IMG/VR virus record: IMGVR_UViG_3300032289_001637
Span: 30,159-94,158 of that record
DNA length: 64,000 nucleotides
DNA from: a virus
Reading direction: 5' to 3' (one strand)
Under the pieces are notes generated by a model, which saw only the letters and a program-made list of their open reading frames with translations, did not search any database and was not told the DNA's origin. Positions 8,305 to 18,200 of the stretch are shown here, piece by piece. The position numbers and the translations under genes were made by a program. Numbering within the stretch: the stretch's first letter is position 1; each line of letters opens with the position of its first letter.

Positions 8305-8955
8305 TTACCAGTCTACAGAAGTAGATACAGATGGATTGTCAAAGCCAAGATAGAAAGACTCTTGTTCAGCGTAAGGAACTTCTCTTACAACTGCCTCAAG
8401 ATCTGGAACCTCATGCTTGGACCAATCAAACTTTTCTTCATCCTGCTTAATTGGAATTAGAATATAGGTTGTCTCAGTTCCCTTACCATTTCGCTTTAGC
8501 TTCCATGTCATGTTTGAAAGACTTTGAGAATCTTGAACATATTCACGAATTGTATCAAATGTTGCAGACTTTGCAACACCCATGCTCCATACAGCAATGT
8601 ATGGTTCATTAGATCCATCATCAACTAGAACATTTATGTAAAAACGAAGACGTGATCTCCAACCTGCCTTCATGTCTTTTCTGTGCATCTCACAACCAAA
8701 GCAGCGACCTTCGCTTTCAGCAGAACAAGCTGCCTTACGCTTATAGTCCTTTGGGTTTGTATGTTCAGAAACAACAATAGCTAGACCATTTTTTTCGTCA
8801 TAGCTTGGCGAGTCTCCATCAAGTTCATTTACAAAACGAACGGATACACTCTGATTATCTTCTAGTTTTAGCCACGTTACTCGTGGACCATTATTTTCAA
8901 ATTTTGGCTTATCTAGCATTGCTTCGATATTTTTTAGCCCTTTTACAATTGCCAT
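8305..8955 (-). CDS. Single-stranded DNA-binding protein, T4 gp32-like
   Basis: A 216-aa protein with the features of gp32-type phage SSBs: an OB-like core with a zinc site formed by His (VVSEHTNPK) and three Cys (AACSAESEGRCFGCEMH), and a C-terminal part rich in acidic residues (DEEKFDWSKHEVPDLEAVV). It coats ssDNA at the replication fork. AGGAGAAATATT before the ATG is one of the stronger ribosome sites here, fitting high expression. It lies between primase and polymerase genes. Confidence 0.85.
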   Translation of the reverse strand: MAIVKGLKNIEAMLDKPKFENNGPRVTWLKLEDNQSVSVRFVNELDGDSPSYDEKNGLAIVVSEHTNPKDYKRKAACSAESEGRCFGCEMHRKDMKAGWRSRLRFYINVLVDDGSNEPYIAVWSMGVAKSATFDTIREYVQDSQSLSNMTWKLKRNGKGTETTYILIPIKQDEEKFDWSKHEVPDLEAVVREVPYAEQESFYLGFDNPSVSTSVDW

Positions 8956-8997
8956 AATATTTCTCCTAATATTTTGTCCTATAGATGAACAGTTGTA

Positions 8998-9951
8998 CTA
9001 TTGTAACACATTTGCTATTAGATCGTCAAATTGTGAAACAAACTTTTTTAAATCTTCATCTGATAAGTCTGATACATCTTTTACTGATTCTGGAAGACTT
9101 GCATTTATTGCACTTGAACCAAGTATGTTAGATAGCTTTTTAGCCATTTCTTTTCCAGCATCATCGTTATCTCCTAAAATAATTACATTATTAAAATACT
9201 GTTTTAAAAGTTCTCTCTGCTTACCTGACACAGATGCTCCTAAAGTGGCTACAGCGTGTGCTCCTACTTGTTCTAGACGTATTGCATCAAAAGATGACTC
9301 TACAACAAATACCTTATCAAATCTTTTTGCTCTAAATAAATTAAACATTGTCTTTGCTTTTGGAAGTCCTGGAGTATTTTTAAACTCTTTACCCTCTACA
9401 GACCTACCAACAAATCCTAAGCACATGCCATCTGGAGAGTGAACTGGTATTGTAACCATGTCTTGGGATTCAGAGTATCCAAGTAGATACCTTTCAACAC
9501 TTTCCTTTTTTATTCCTCTACCAAGATAGTACTGGGCAGCCCTTTGTGAATTAAGTGCAGAAACATTTAGTCTTTTAATTAATTCATTATCAAACTCTAC
9601 AAACTCAGGCTTTTTATTAAGCTTTGATTCAAGGCTTTCAATAAAATTAATACTCTCTGATTTAGAATCAATCATTCTTGCTGATTCAAAGTATGATCTT
9701 TTTGTTACATGCATTATTACTTCAATGAGTGAATGAGATTCTTGACATCCAAAGCAGTAAAATAATCCGCTTTCTTTTGAAATTTCTGCAGCAGGAGATC
9801 TATAATTATTATGATATGGACAAAAAATTATGAAGTCAGACTCTACTTCGTATACTACATCAATTCCTGCAGCTAACAGACTTCTTCGGACTTGATCCTC
9901 TGAGTAGAAGTAGCCATTACTGGCTTGTTTTTGTCTATCCCTGATATACAC
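8998..9951 (-). CDS. DnaG-type DNA primase
   Basis: A 317-aa primase. The zinc-binding module is at Cys44, His47, Cys66 and Cys69 (CPYHN...CFGC, CHC2 type). The TOPRIM catalytic part has VFVVESSFDAIRL near 215 and GDNDDAGKEMA near 259. It is much shorter than bacterial DnaG (about 600 aa) and lacks the C-terminal helicase-interaction domain. The start appears to be GTG at 9951, which makes it overlap the upstream gene by 79 bases; no in-frame ATG lies nearer the conserved part. Confidence 0.9.
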   Translation of the reverse strand: MYIRDRQKQASNGYFYSEDQVRRSLLAAGIDVVYEVESDFIIFCPYHNNYRSPAAEISKESGLFYCFGCQESHSLIEVIMHVTKRSYFESARMIDSKSESINFIESLESKLNKKPEFVEFDNELIKRLNVSALNSQRAAQYYLGRGIKKESVERYLLGYSESQDMVTIPVHSPDGMCLGFVGRSVEGKEFKNTPGLPKAKTMFNLFRAKRFDKVFVVESSFDAIRLEQVGAHAVATLGASVSGKQRELLKQYFNNVIILGDNDDAGKEMAKKLSNILGSSAINASLPESVKDVSDLSDEDLKKFVSQFDDLIANVLQ

Positions 9952-10184
9952 TCTGCTGTTCTCTTTCCTACATATACGCCATATATTGATATTTCAAAAT
10001 TAAATGTCTTACCATTATAACTAATTGTAAAGTCTGTGTCAATATCATATCTTGGAACATATCCATCAGATCTCATTCCAGCGACTATCATGCTATAGTA
10101 CTGCTCTTTAAGTCTTATAATATGAGAGTCATCATAAATCTCACCATCAAGGCTAAACTTTTTTATTGACTTATGAGCGTACAT
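9873..10184 (-). CDS. Hypothetical protein between helicase and primase
   Basis: A 103-aa protein I cannot assign to a family. The N-terminal half is helical (DDSHIIRLKEQYYSMIV); the middle looks like beta strands (DFTISYNGKTFNFEISIYGVYVG). The C-terminal 26 codons overlap the primase gene in another frame. A TATAAT box ends 7 bases before its ATG and no Shine-Dalgarno is present, suggesting a leaderless transcript starting here within the replication block. I recall similarly placed small proteins in other phages. Confidence 0.65.
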   Translation of the reverse strand: MYAHKSIKKFSLDGEIYDDSHIIRLKEQYYSMIVAGMRSDGYVPRYDIDTDFTISYNGKTFNFEISIYGVYVGKRTAECISGIDKNKPVMATSTQRIKSEEVC

Positions 10185-10216
10185 ATCATCAATTATATCA
10201 ATGGAATTAACTAGTT

Positions 10217-11431
10217 TTATTCAAAATCCTTATAAATAAAGCGACCTGAGTCAAAATCAATATCTACCATAAATTCACCACAGAATCCATGACGGTTTTT
10301 TCTAAATATACATTCAAGAATTGTACTTCCAGTAGCACGACCAAGAGCTAGTACCCAGTCAGCATCATAGGCTAATTGCTTTGACCACGCTACTTGACCA
10401 AGAGACGGAACACTATTCATATCAGTTGCATCATCAGGTGTAGCAGAAGCAATCGCAACAATTGGTACTTGAGAAGAAATTGCAAGAACCTTTAATTCTC
10501 TAGATATATTCTTAATCTTTACAACTTCATTATCATTTCCTTGATTTGAATTCATCAATTGAATATAGTCAACAAATACAACATCAGGGGAATATTGATC
10601 TATTTTTCCTCTAATGACAGAAGGAGACACATCTGCAAGACCATCATTAGAGATTATATAAAATGGTGGCTTATCTTTTAAGTTTTGCTTAGCCCAATTT
10701 TCAAAACCTTCAATATCAACTATTCCTGCACTTAGTTTTCTATGCGAAAAATATCCCTCAGCCATGATTGTGTAAACACGATTTCTAACTTCTTTCTCTG
10801 TCATTTCAAGAGAAATTATTAAAGGTTTCTTGCCAGCTTTCCACGCTTGTACAGCCATAAAAATAGCAAGCCAAGACTTACCAATGGCAGGGTAAGCAAG
10901 AAGAATACCAAATTGACCAGGAGCAATACCACCAGGTAGATAGTTATCAAAACCTGCCAAGTTTGTTCTAACACCGTGTATACCTTTTTCACTTAACTCC
11001 TTAATATGTGTAAAGTGTGCAGAAGCATCCTCTACATCTGTTGCATCAATGTCTCTTACATCAGAGCTAATTCTTTTAAGGTCTGATGTTTTTGAAATTA
11101 TTGAATTAAGAGCCTCAATTGGTTGATGCTCGTTCAATTGCTTTGCACTAGTCATTAGTGCATTTCTTAAATTATCTTCAAGGAACTGTATTCTTAATTC
11201 TTCTAGGTGATGCTTTGTTGTACCAATTTCACCTACTGGTTGAAAGTCTCTAAACTTTTCTACCAAAAGTGACTTAGTAGGAACGGTTGAATTTTGCTCA
11301 TAATAATTTTTTACAAAATCCCAAACATCTTTATGAGTTCTAAACAAAGTATCTGGATTTGCCTGAAATAGCACATGAATTTGCTTATCATTTAAAACTG
11401 CAGATATTACCTTTGCTTCTAAATCAGACAT
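10217..11431 (-). CDS. dnaB: Replicative DNA helicase (DnaB-like)
   Basis: A 404-aa RecA-fold hexameric helicase. An N-terminal helical domain (about 1-110) leads through a linker to the ATPase: Walker A AYPAIGKSW near 177, the LISLEMTEKEV helix, Walker B VVFVDYIQLM near 283, and a C-terminal arginine-finger region (FRKNRHGFCGEF). It unwinds the phage fork and should pair with the primase. The start ATG overlaps the stop of the upstream 102-aa gene (TAATG). Confidence 0.93.
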   Translation of the reverse strand: MSDLEAKVISAVLNDKQIHVLFQANPDTLFRTHKDVWDFVKNYYEQNSTVPTKSLLVEKFRDFQPVGEIGTTKHHLEELRIQFLEDNLRNALMTSAKQLNEHQPIEALNSIISKTSDLKRISSDVRDIDATDVEDASAHFTHIKELSEKGIHGVRTNLAGFDNYLPGGIAPGQFGILLAYPAIGKSWLAIFMAVQAWKAGKKPLIISLEMTEKEVRNRVYTIMAEGYFSHRKLSAGIVDIEGFENWAKQNLKDKPPFYIISNDGLADVSPSVIRGKIDQYSPDVVFVDYIQLMNSNQGNDNEVVKIKNISRELKVLAISSQVPIVAIASATPDDATDMNSVPSLGQVAWSKQLAYDADWVLALGRATGSTILECIFRKNRHGFCGEFMVDIDFDSGRFIYKDFE

Positions 11432-11739
11432 TACCTATTTAGCCATTCCTTTGCTTGTTCTCTAAGTAGCTTTCTAGCTACATCATCTTCTTCTTTAATT
11501 CTTTTTGCATCATAAATTTTATCAGCATTATTGACTAACCATTTCCAGGTTGGTGATGCAGAAACGCTGACGTAGTATTCAATTAGATCATAACTTTGCT
11601 CTATACCGTATGATTCAATCAATGAGTCTGCAGCCCACTGTTGAATGTGTATGTTTATATTTTCTTCTTTTAAGTTTTTTTCTTTTGTTATTTTCTTATA
11701 TCTAGATATTAGTGCAAAGCGATCTTTCTTATCCGCCAC
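11431..11739 (-). CDS. Small helical protein upstream of helicase (possible loader)
   Basis: A 102-aa charged, helical protein starting with GTG after AGAGGACTA. It has no recognisable motif. Position immediately before a DnaB-like helicase with a coupled stop/start (TAATG) is where many phages place a helicase loader or accessory factor, and its small basic/acidic helical make-up allows this. The function is inferred from context only. Confidence 0.6.
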   Translation of the reverse strand: MADKKDRFALISRYKKITKEKNLKEENINIHIQQWAADSLIESYGIEQSYDLIEYYVSVSASPTWKWLVNNADKIYDAKRIKEEDDVARKLLREQAKEWLNR

Positions 11740-11942
11740 TAGTCCTCTAGTTCTTTCTTAGCTTCTTCAACCTTTTGAATTACTTTGTTTTCTACAAATT
11801 GATAAACTCTGTCAAGAGCTTGATCTGTATTTTCTCCGCTACGAACAAAGTCTGTAATTCCTAAATCAATTCTAAGACTTTGAAAATTTCCAAGGTTTAA
11901 TGTATATCCTAGTGTTACTGAAACATTTGTTGTTTCTGACAT
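11739..11942 (-). CDS. Small conserved phage protein, unknown function
   Basis: A 67-aa protein: a beta-rich first half (VSVTLGYTLNLGNFQSLRIDLG) and a helical C-terminus (VIQKVEEAKKELED). GGAGACC precedes the ATG. It resembles short proteins I have seen in many phage replication clusters, with a two-strand plus helix plan, but no function is known to me. Its stop overlaps the next start. Confidence 0.65.
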   Translation of the reverse strand: MSETTNVSVTLGYTLNLGNFQSLRIDLGITDFVRSGENTDQALDRVYQFVENKVIQKVEEAKKELED

Positions 11943-11951
11943 TTTGGTCTC

Positions 11952-12464
11952 CTACCATGTCTCTTCTTGCCAAGTCGGAATGAAACGCCCATCCGATGTC
12001 TTCGTATAAAGCATTATAGCATCTCCCATTCTAGAACGCAAGTCTTGCTCTGTTAACACGTTTCTAGGGGTAATCTTACCATCTTTTCTTGGTCTACCAC
12101 CATGTATAGTTGCCATAATATCCCTAATTTCAAAAATATGATCTTCAGAATAATAAGCATTAATTTGAAAACCTCTTTCTCCACCAAGACTATCACCAAT
12201 TGGCTCAGGAATCAAACCATTTGCAATTATTCTTTGAAACTGTACTCTTGATCTATTTAAAATCCTTGCAGTATTAGCAATTGTGTAAGCCCTTTTTCTA
12301 TGTTTTTTAAAATCTGAGTACAGCATACTTTGCTCTTTACCCTGAGTTACATTATAAAAATTAACGATATTGCTACTTTTATTTATATGAAAAACTTTTA
12401 CAAGCTCTTTGTTTATAAAAAATATTTTTTTACAAGGATTTATTTTATCCTGAGGTTGAGACAT
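11952..12464 (-). CDS. MerR-like HTH DNA-binding protein
   Basis: A 170-aa protein. Residues 1-50 are beta-rich; residues about 55-110 show a winged-helix pattern like MerR/excisionase proteins: YTIANTARILNRSRVQFQRII then LIPEP...YYSEDHIFEIRDIM. It is the first gene after the tail block and heads the replication genes in transcription order, so a regulatory or origin-binding role is plausible. AGGGGAC lies before the ATG. It could be a repressor or activator of the replication operon; the target is unknown. Confidence 0.65.
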   Translation of the reverse strand: MSQPQDKINPCKKIFFINKELVKVFHINKSSNIVNFYNVTQGKEQSMLYSDFKKHRKRAYTIANTARILNRSRVQFQRIIANGLIPEPIGDSLGGERGFQINAYYSEDHIFEIRDIMATIHGGRPRKDGKITPRNVLTEQDLRSRMGDAIMLYTKTSDGRFIPTWQEETW

Positions 12465-12473
12465 GTCCCCTGC

Positions 12474-12908
12474 CTAAGAACTAATTCTTTCACCAATTGC
12501 AATTATTGAAACGTCAGCAGAAAAGTCTCCAGCAGTTGATGATGAAAATACATTTACTGTACAAGAGCTTTGAGTAACTCCATTTAGGACTGCATATAAG
12601 TTTGAAACTCCAGTTACAGAAGTTACTGAGCACAATACTACTGGAGTGGTTTTAAATATTCCAGGATATTGGAATGAAGCAGGGGCATTTGGCTGAACGG
12701 ACAATTTTGCATCAATGATTTTTTGAGTTTCTGCATAGAATGTTAAATTTGATGTTAACACTTGAGATGGAGTAGACGTATCTCTATATTTAATTTTTGA
12801 AAGGCTACTTCCAACCAACTCTGAAACTTTATTTATTTCTTGAGCTATTCTAAATAAATAAGATATGTCAAGTGGTTGACCTCTATCTGGTAATTCAATT
12901 TGTGCCAT
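12474..12908 (-). CDS. Minor tail/virion-associated protein
   Basis: A 144-aa protein with a helical N-terminal part (LDISYLFRIAQEINKVSELVG) and a beta-rich, Ser/Thr/Val-rich C-terminal half typical of small beta-sandwich virion decorations. AGGAGAAAAAG precedes the ATG. It is the last gene of the tail block and follows two other tail-like genes. The exact role (baseplate, fibre base) is not determined. Confidence 0.6.
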   Translation of the reverse strand: MAQIELPDRGQPLDISYLFRIAQEINKVSELVGSSLSKIKYRDTSTPSQVLTSNLTFYAETQKIIDAKLSVQPNAPASFQYPGIFKTTPVVLCSVTSVTGVSNLYAVLNGVTQSSCTVNVFSSSTAGDFSADVSIIAIGERISS

Positions 12909-12930
12909 CTTTTTCTCCTAGTTAATTATA

Positions 12931-13509
12931 TCAGGTTAGTGATACAACGCCTGTATCAAATATTTTAAATAGATCATACACGCCTTGTGCAGATCCAGAA
13001 ATTCCTAAGTAATTGTCAAACGTTTGCTGATATGCTGATGCCGATTGAAAAATTCCTATTACAGGAACGTCTTTTAATGCAACAGTTCCAATAACTCTGA
13101 CTGAAGCAGAGCCATTCGGTATAACAATACTTGTTGTATCTGAAGAAACTCTATCATGATATTCAAAATTTCCCATATCAAATCCTGATCCCCATTGAAC
13201 AAATACATCAGTTTCGTGCTGCTTAGAAGCTCCTGAATTATTATGAGCTATAGAAGCACTGGTAATTGAAGCAGAATTATAGTTATAAATTCTTGGAGTA
13301 TCCCAAGTTAGACTTACTTCTTGTAGAGAAATTACTGCAGTAACATCTGATTCTAAGGGTCTATACTGACCAATACTTTTAATTATATAAAGTTGAGACC
13401 AAGCTGACCATTGGTTTTTATCAACAGATATAATTCTAAATTGGAAAGCATGATCTCCATTTTTATCTGGTGGAGGTAATTTTTCTACAGGAATTCTTAT
13501 CTCTGCCAT
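12931..13509 (-). CDS. Minor tail protein, fibronectin-like
   Basis: A 192-aa beta-rich protein. HAFQFRIISVDKNQWSAWS is the closing part of a fibronectin-III-like strand pattern, and VSLTWDTPRIYNY looks like the opening strand of a second one. The ATG overlaps the stop of the preceding gene. Probably part of the tail-tip or host-contact apparatus. Confidence 0.6.
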   Translation of the reverse strand: MAEIRIPVEKLPPPDKNGDHAFQFRIISVDKNQWSAWSQLYIIKSIGQYRPLESDVTAVISLQEVSLTWDTPRIYNYNSASITSASIAHNNSGASKQHETDVFVQWGSGFDMGNFEYHDRVSSDTTSIVIPNGSASVRVIGTVALKDVPVIGIFQSASAYQQTFDNYLGISGSAQGVYDLFKIFDTGVVSLT

Positions 13510-14696
13510 TAAGAAACCCCTATACCAAACCTATATTCTACATAACTTGTAGAATTTTCTCTCTTTAAAATTGGATTTTTATCTAAAGTTTTTACATACT
13601 CACCAGCAACTAAAGAATATAATGGATTATAGCTAGAAACATTTTCAAATCTTAAGCCGTCATAAAATACAAAATGTTCTCCAGTTCTAACATTAGAGTC
13701 ATTATGAATACATGTATAAATTCTTACACCATTTACAGAACTCCAAGAAAAGTTAGGCTCTGTTGTAAAATCTGACAATTTCCTTGTTACAACTTGATAC
13801 CTTGAATTATCTAAAGATTTACTTGGATCTAATGCATCTATATCTTGAAGTGCAATGTTTACAAAAGCTTTTGATGTAGAATTTCCTGAATTATTCAAGA
13901 ACTCTAACCTAATTTTAACATTGTCTGGAGCTAATGCATTGACTCCTTCTCTTGATAAACTTACTACTGAAAAAGCTAACTTTATTTGATCTGTTGGTAA
14001 ATTTTTTCCTAAGTTTAAACTAATAGAATTATTTTCAATATAATATGAAGCACTACTAGATATATTAATTGAAGCAGAACTTGCTGGCATTGCTGCATTT
14101 ACAACAGAAGTGCTACCAGAAACGCTTAGACTTCTATTCAAATATCTTGGTGGCTCTCCTCTATTTAGTCTATCTGAATATTCAAAAATTGAAGAGTTAC
14201 TATTTATAAAAACAAAATCGTCCCAGTTTATAGCAAATATATCAATATCTCCTACAGGGGAATTTTTAATTGGAACTGGTCCTGCATACAAAACAGTTCC
14301 AGAATTATTTAAATTATTAGAATATGCCCATGGCTCTGAATTAGAAAATGTTGAAATAATTCTACTATCAAAATTTCCAGCTACTGCGTTTGTTGCTGCT
14401 GGATATAGTCCAAGTTCAGTAATTTTATACCTTTGTTCAATAGGAAGTTCTGCTTTAAAAACAATTTTTTCAACATATTCGTTTGCTTGTTGATCAAATT
14501 CTTTTAACAAACCTTTTGACAAAATTGGAACTCTTCCTACTTCAAATTCTAAAGACTGGACACTTGCAGAAAATGTTGCAGAAGAAGATGTTGGATAAGC
14601 CTGTCCACCAACACCAATTGCAATATGACTTGCGAATTCTGGAGCTTGGTTTAAAAGATATTTAGCTACGATATTTTTTCCATTTGTTGTAATCAT
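13509..14696 (-). CDS. Minor tail protein
   Basis: A 395-aa protein. The N-terminal segment (residues 1-100: NGKNIVAKYLLNQAPEFASHIAIGVGG, then KITELGLYPA) is a pattern I know from actinophage minor tail proteins. The rest is Ser/Asn-rich beta structure, ending in a domain with FYDGLRFEN, reminiscent of carbohydrate-binding modules. AAGGTGG precedes the ATG. Confidence 0.7.
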   Translation of the reverse strand: MITTNGKNIVAKYLLNQAPEFASHIAIGVGGQAYPTSSSATFSASVQSLEFEVGRVPILSKGLLKEFDQQANEYVEKIVFKAELPIEQRYKITELGLYPAATNAVAGNFDSRIISTFSNSEPWAYSNNLNNSGTVLYAGPVPIKNSPVGDIDIFAINWDDFVFINSNSSIFEYSDRLNRGEPPRYLNRSLSVSGSTSVVNAAMPASSASINISSSASYYIENNSISLNLGKNLPTDQIKLAFSVVSLSREGVNALAPDNVKIRLEFLNNSGNSTSKAFVNIALQDIDALDPSKSLDNSRYQVVTRKLSDFTTEPNFSWSSVNGVRIYTCIHNDSNVRTGEHFVFYDGLRFENVSSYNPLYSLVAGEYVKTLDKNPILKRENSTSYVEYRFGIGVS

Positions 14697-15253
14697 GATT
14701 CCACCTTATATATTGTACCATTTGTGTCTATTTGAATTTCTACTTGTTGATTTTTTTCTAAATTAATAAGCTCTATAACTAAATCGCCATTTGTATCAAT
14801 ATAGTAATATCCTTTTTGACGAGTAACTATTTTATTATTTTCATCAAGATATTGGTATGTTGAGTTTAAACTTTCTAATGCTATATAGTCTTCTTGAGGT
14901 ATTTTATCTTGAATATTAATAGTATAAATACTTGTAAGAGGCTTAAGCTTATCCATAATGCTTAATTGTTTTACTGTGTCATACTTTTTTCTTACTTCAG
15001 AAAGGTTAGAAATAATTGAATATTTTTGACTAATGCCTTCAATTGTGTCATGTCTTTCAACTTTTGATAGTTCTATTGCAGAAATATTTTCAAATATTAG
15101 TTTTTGAATTTGTTCTGCATCAAATTGTGGAACTAAAGAAGAAATTTCTGTAACATTTCTTGTTGGAGTCCTTACAACACTAGAAGTAGATCCTGTGCTT
15201 GTTGGACTAGGATTTGGAGGCATTGGACTACTGCTGTCTATATCTGTTGGCAT
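14693..15253 (-). CDS. Tail-associated protein, unknown function
   Basis: A 186-aa protein beginning with a low-complexity Ser/Pro/Thr linker (residues 1-30), then a helical middle (QIQKLIFENISAIELSKVERHD) and a C-terminal beta region (KGYYYIDTNGDLVIELI). GGAGGTTTAAG is a strong ribosome site. Between two tail genes; likely a baseplate or tail-tip accessory. Confidence 0.6.
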   Translation of the reverse strand: MPTDIDSSSPMPPNPSPTSTGSTSSVVRTPTRNVTEISSLVPQFDAEQIQKLIFENISAIELSKVERHDTIEGISQKYSIISNLSEVRKKYDTVKQLSIMDKLKPLTSIYTINIQDKIPQEDYIALESLNSTYQYLDENNKIVTRQKGYYYIDTNGDLVIELINLEKNQQVEIQIDTNGTIYKVES

Positions 15254-15254
15254 C

Positions 15255-18200
15255 TTAAACCTCCACCACTCTTAACTGAGTTTTAATATCTGAAGAAGAT
15301 CTTTGGTAAGTGGCAGATATAACTACAAACTTTTTATCTTTATCTACTAATTTAACACCTTCTGGCAAATCATAATTAATTTTTATTAAATCACCAAGTT
15401 GAACATGTTGGGTTCCAAAAGTATCTAATTCAAAAACTTTTCTTGGTCTAATTGTTTTATCTAAAATCCATTTCATAATATCTTTTGCGGAGTCTTCATT
15501 TTGAATATAAACTGAGTCAATAGAAAAAGATTTATTTCCATATATAGATCTACTATTTTTAATATTATCATAAATTTTTTCAGATCTTCCAGGAGACAGG
15601 ATTGTATTTTCAAGAGTCACTGGATCAGAAAAATTAGAAAGCTCTTTAAAATAATCGTCTACCGTAAGAACATTAGAAATATTTTGAGTAAATGTTATTC
15701 CTTGAATCATAATTCTATTTGTAGAACTTTCACTTAAATCAATTGCCTTATCTGTTGTATTAAATATTAGGAATTCAGCCCCATAAGATCCTGGCAAAAA
15801 TCCTGATATTTCATAAGATTTTTCTACAGTAAATGGAGGAACAATCTTTGCTATTAATGCTGGATAGGCTTGATCGTATTTAATATTAAAGTATGCACAC
15901 TCTCTTAAAATTGTTCCAAACTCTTCAAAATAAAAGTCTACAGTTGGTCTTGTCTCTGTACTAATAGAGGATAAAAAAGTATTTTGAATTATTGCTGGTA
16001 CAGAGTATTTTCTTAGAGATTCAGCAGATACCACATTATTTACCTTTTTTGACAAAGAAACATCATCTTCCTTTATATTTTTTAAAGCAAAAATATTTTC
16101 AAACATACACTTAGAAGATCCTCTTGTAAACAAGCAAGTTTTTAATCCACTGCTTGGCATTTGTAAAGGATTGTTATCAGTTACTGTTCCTATTAATTTG
16201 TTATTTAAATAAATATTAAAGTCAATTCTATAAATTCCTTTTGAATTTCTTTGAATTTCAGCATCCAAAGATAGGTCATATACGGGTATATCTTGAGAAG
16301 TTAGCCTATCAGATCCTACAAACTTTCCTTCATCAACAATAATTCTTGCAAGACCTCCCCAAAGTTTTTTAGGAATTGCAATGTTTATTTTTCCTAATTC
16401 TTGTGTAGAATATGGAGTTTTTTCTATTTTATAAAAAATTATATTTTCAATTACAGATTCGTAAGAAGCGGATCCAGAACTTACAGAGCGAGGTGATCCA
16501 TAATATTCAAGAATATCTTCAGACATAGATGCAATTTCAAGGTAGTATCCAGAATTTGTATTTGGATCAACCATATATCCAATTCCACCAGCTCCACCAG
16601 ATAAGGTTTCTAGATTTACATCTCCTACACCTCTATCAATTTTAAAAAGATCTATAGCATTCAAAGCAGACTGAGTTTTATCATCCTTTGTTTTTCCAAT
16701 AATTCTCATTCTAGTTCCAACATGCCTATAATCTGTGTCTAAGTCTTTATAAACATAGCTTATCAAATCTCTGTCAGTAGTTGAAGATAGATTTAAAAGT
16801 TTATATTTTGGATCTTGTAATGCTGGAACAGGATATGGTCCATTAAATATTAATGCAGATGATTGAATTCCTGCAACATCTTGTTGGCTATAGCTAGAAA
16901 ATCCTTCAGACCTTGTTGACTGCTTCATAAAATTAGCAATCTTACTAGTTATTAAAGATTGATTTTGCGATGCCGTATCATTTCCAAGCGGATAAACAGA
17001 CGCTGAAACTGAAGCAGAAATTTCTCCATAAGATAAAAACTCTATTGGTGTTGTGCTAAATATATTTTTAGAATCCATTCTAAAAGATTTTCTATTATTT
17101 AAATTTTCCCAGTAAGGATTTAACCCAGCAAAGTGACTAGTAACAGAAGTTCCAAATTGACCTCTACCACTAGATCTTACTGCACCATTTTTATATCTAA
17201 CATTTTCTTCTAGGTCATCAAAATTAGACCCAGATGCATTTTCATAGTAAGGCTCTGTATAAATTCTAAGAAGTCCTGTTAAAACCATTTTTCCATTAAA
17301 TACCAATTCAGAAAAATACTTTTGATATTCACTATTACTTGTAATCCAAACAAGACCATTTGTTGCAGAAGCAGACGGAGAGTCTACTTGATATTGTTGT
17401 GCATCATATCTTATAATTTCTCCATTAGCAAATAGGTATCCTTGAAATCTTGGAAGCCAAAAAGCACTTTCTCCAACATCAATTGTATTATTAATTATTT
17501 TATGATTTACTACAGTTGGCACAGCACTTCCAAGACTATTTTGCAATGGTACTGCTCCAAGTGCATAACCTACATTTCCTGTTGGTTGATTTATTGTTCT
17601 TGCTTCTTGCTGATCTCCAAGTTCCCAAAGTATTGCACTTTTATATCCATAAGTTCTTTCACTAAGGCTTAAGCTTGCTTGTTCTAGTTTTGATACTTCT
17701 CTTTGTATATATCTAGTTGTATAATTAATTTGACCATCATTTAATATTTTTGTTTCAAAACTAGAAATTGCCTCAATATTTGGAACAATACTATTAGTTT
17801 TTTGTCCATAAAGGGTTGTTAGTCTTTCAGAAATTGCAGAGTTGTCTTCTCTTACAGAAATATCTGGCATTAAATATTCTTTTGGCATTATTACAAAATT
17901 ATTATATTCATCAAAAAACATTGCAGTTTGAGTAGCTTGTGCAAGCCTTTGCAAAATTTCTGAAACAGAAGCATCTGGCTCAACAAAGAAGAATGGAATT
18001 ACTGGATCATTAGCAGTATTAATATTTTTAAATACATAGTTACTAAAACCAATATTGTCTAATAGCAATGCTACTGCTTTCGTTAGGGTAGAGTTTTGTA
18101 AAAATATTGAAGTAGCATTATTAGACTCTAGTATAAAAAAGGCATCTCTTAAATTTAATGAAACATCTTCCATGCCACTAGTAGCAGCTGCAGCATTTTC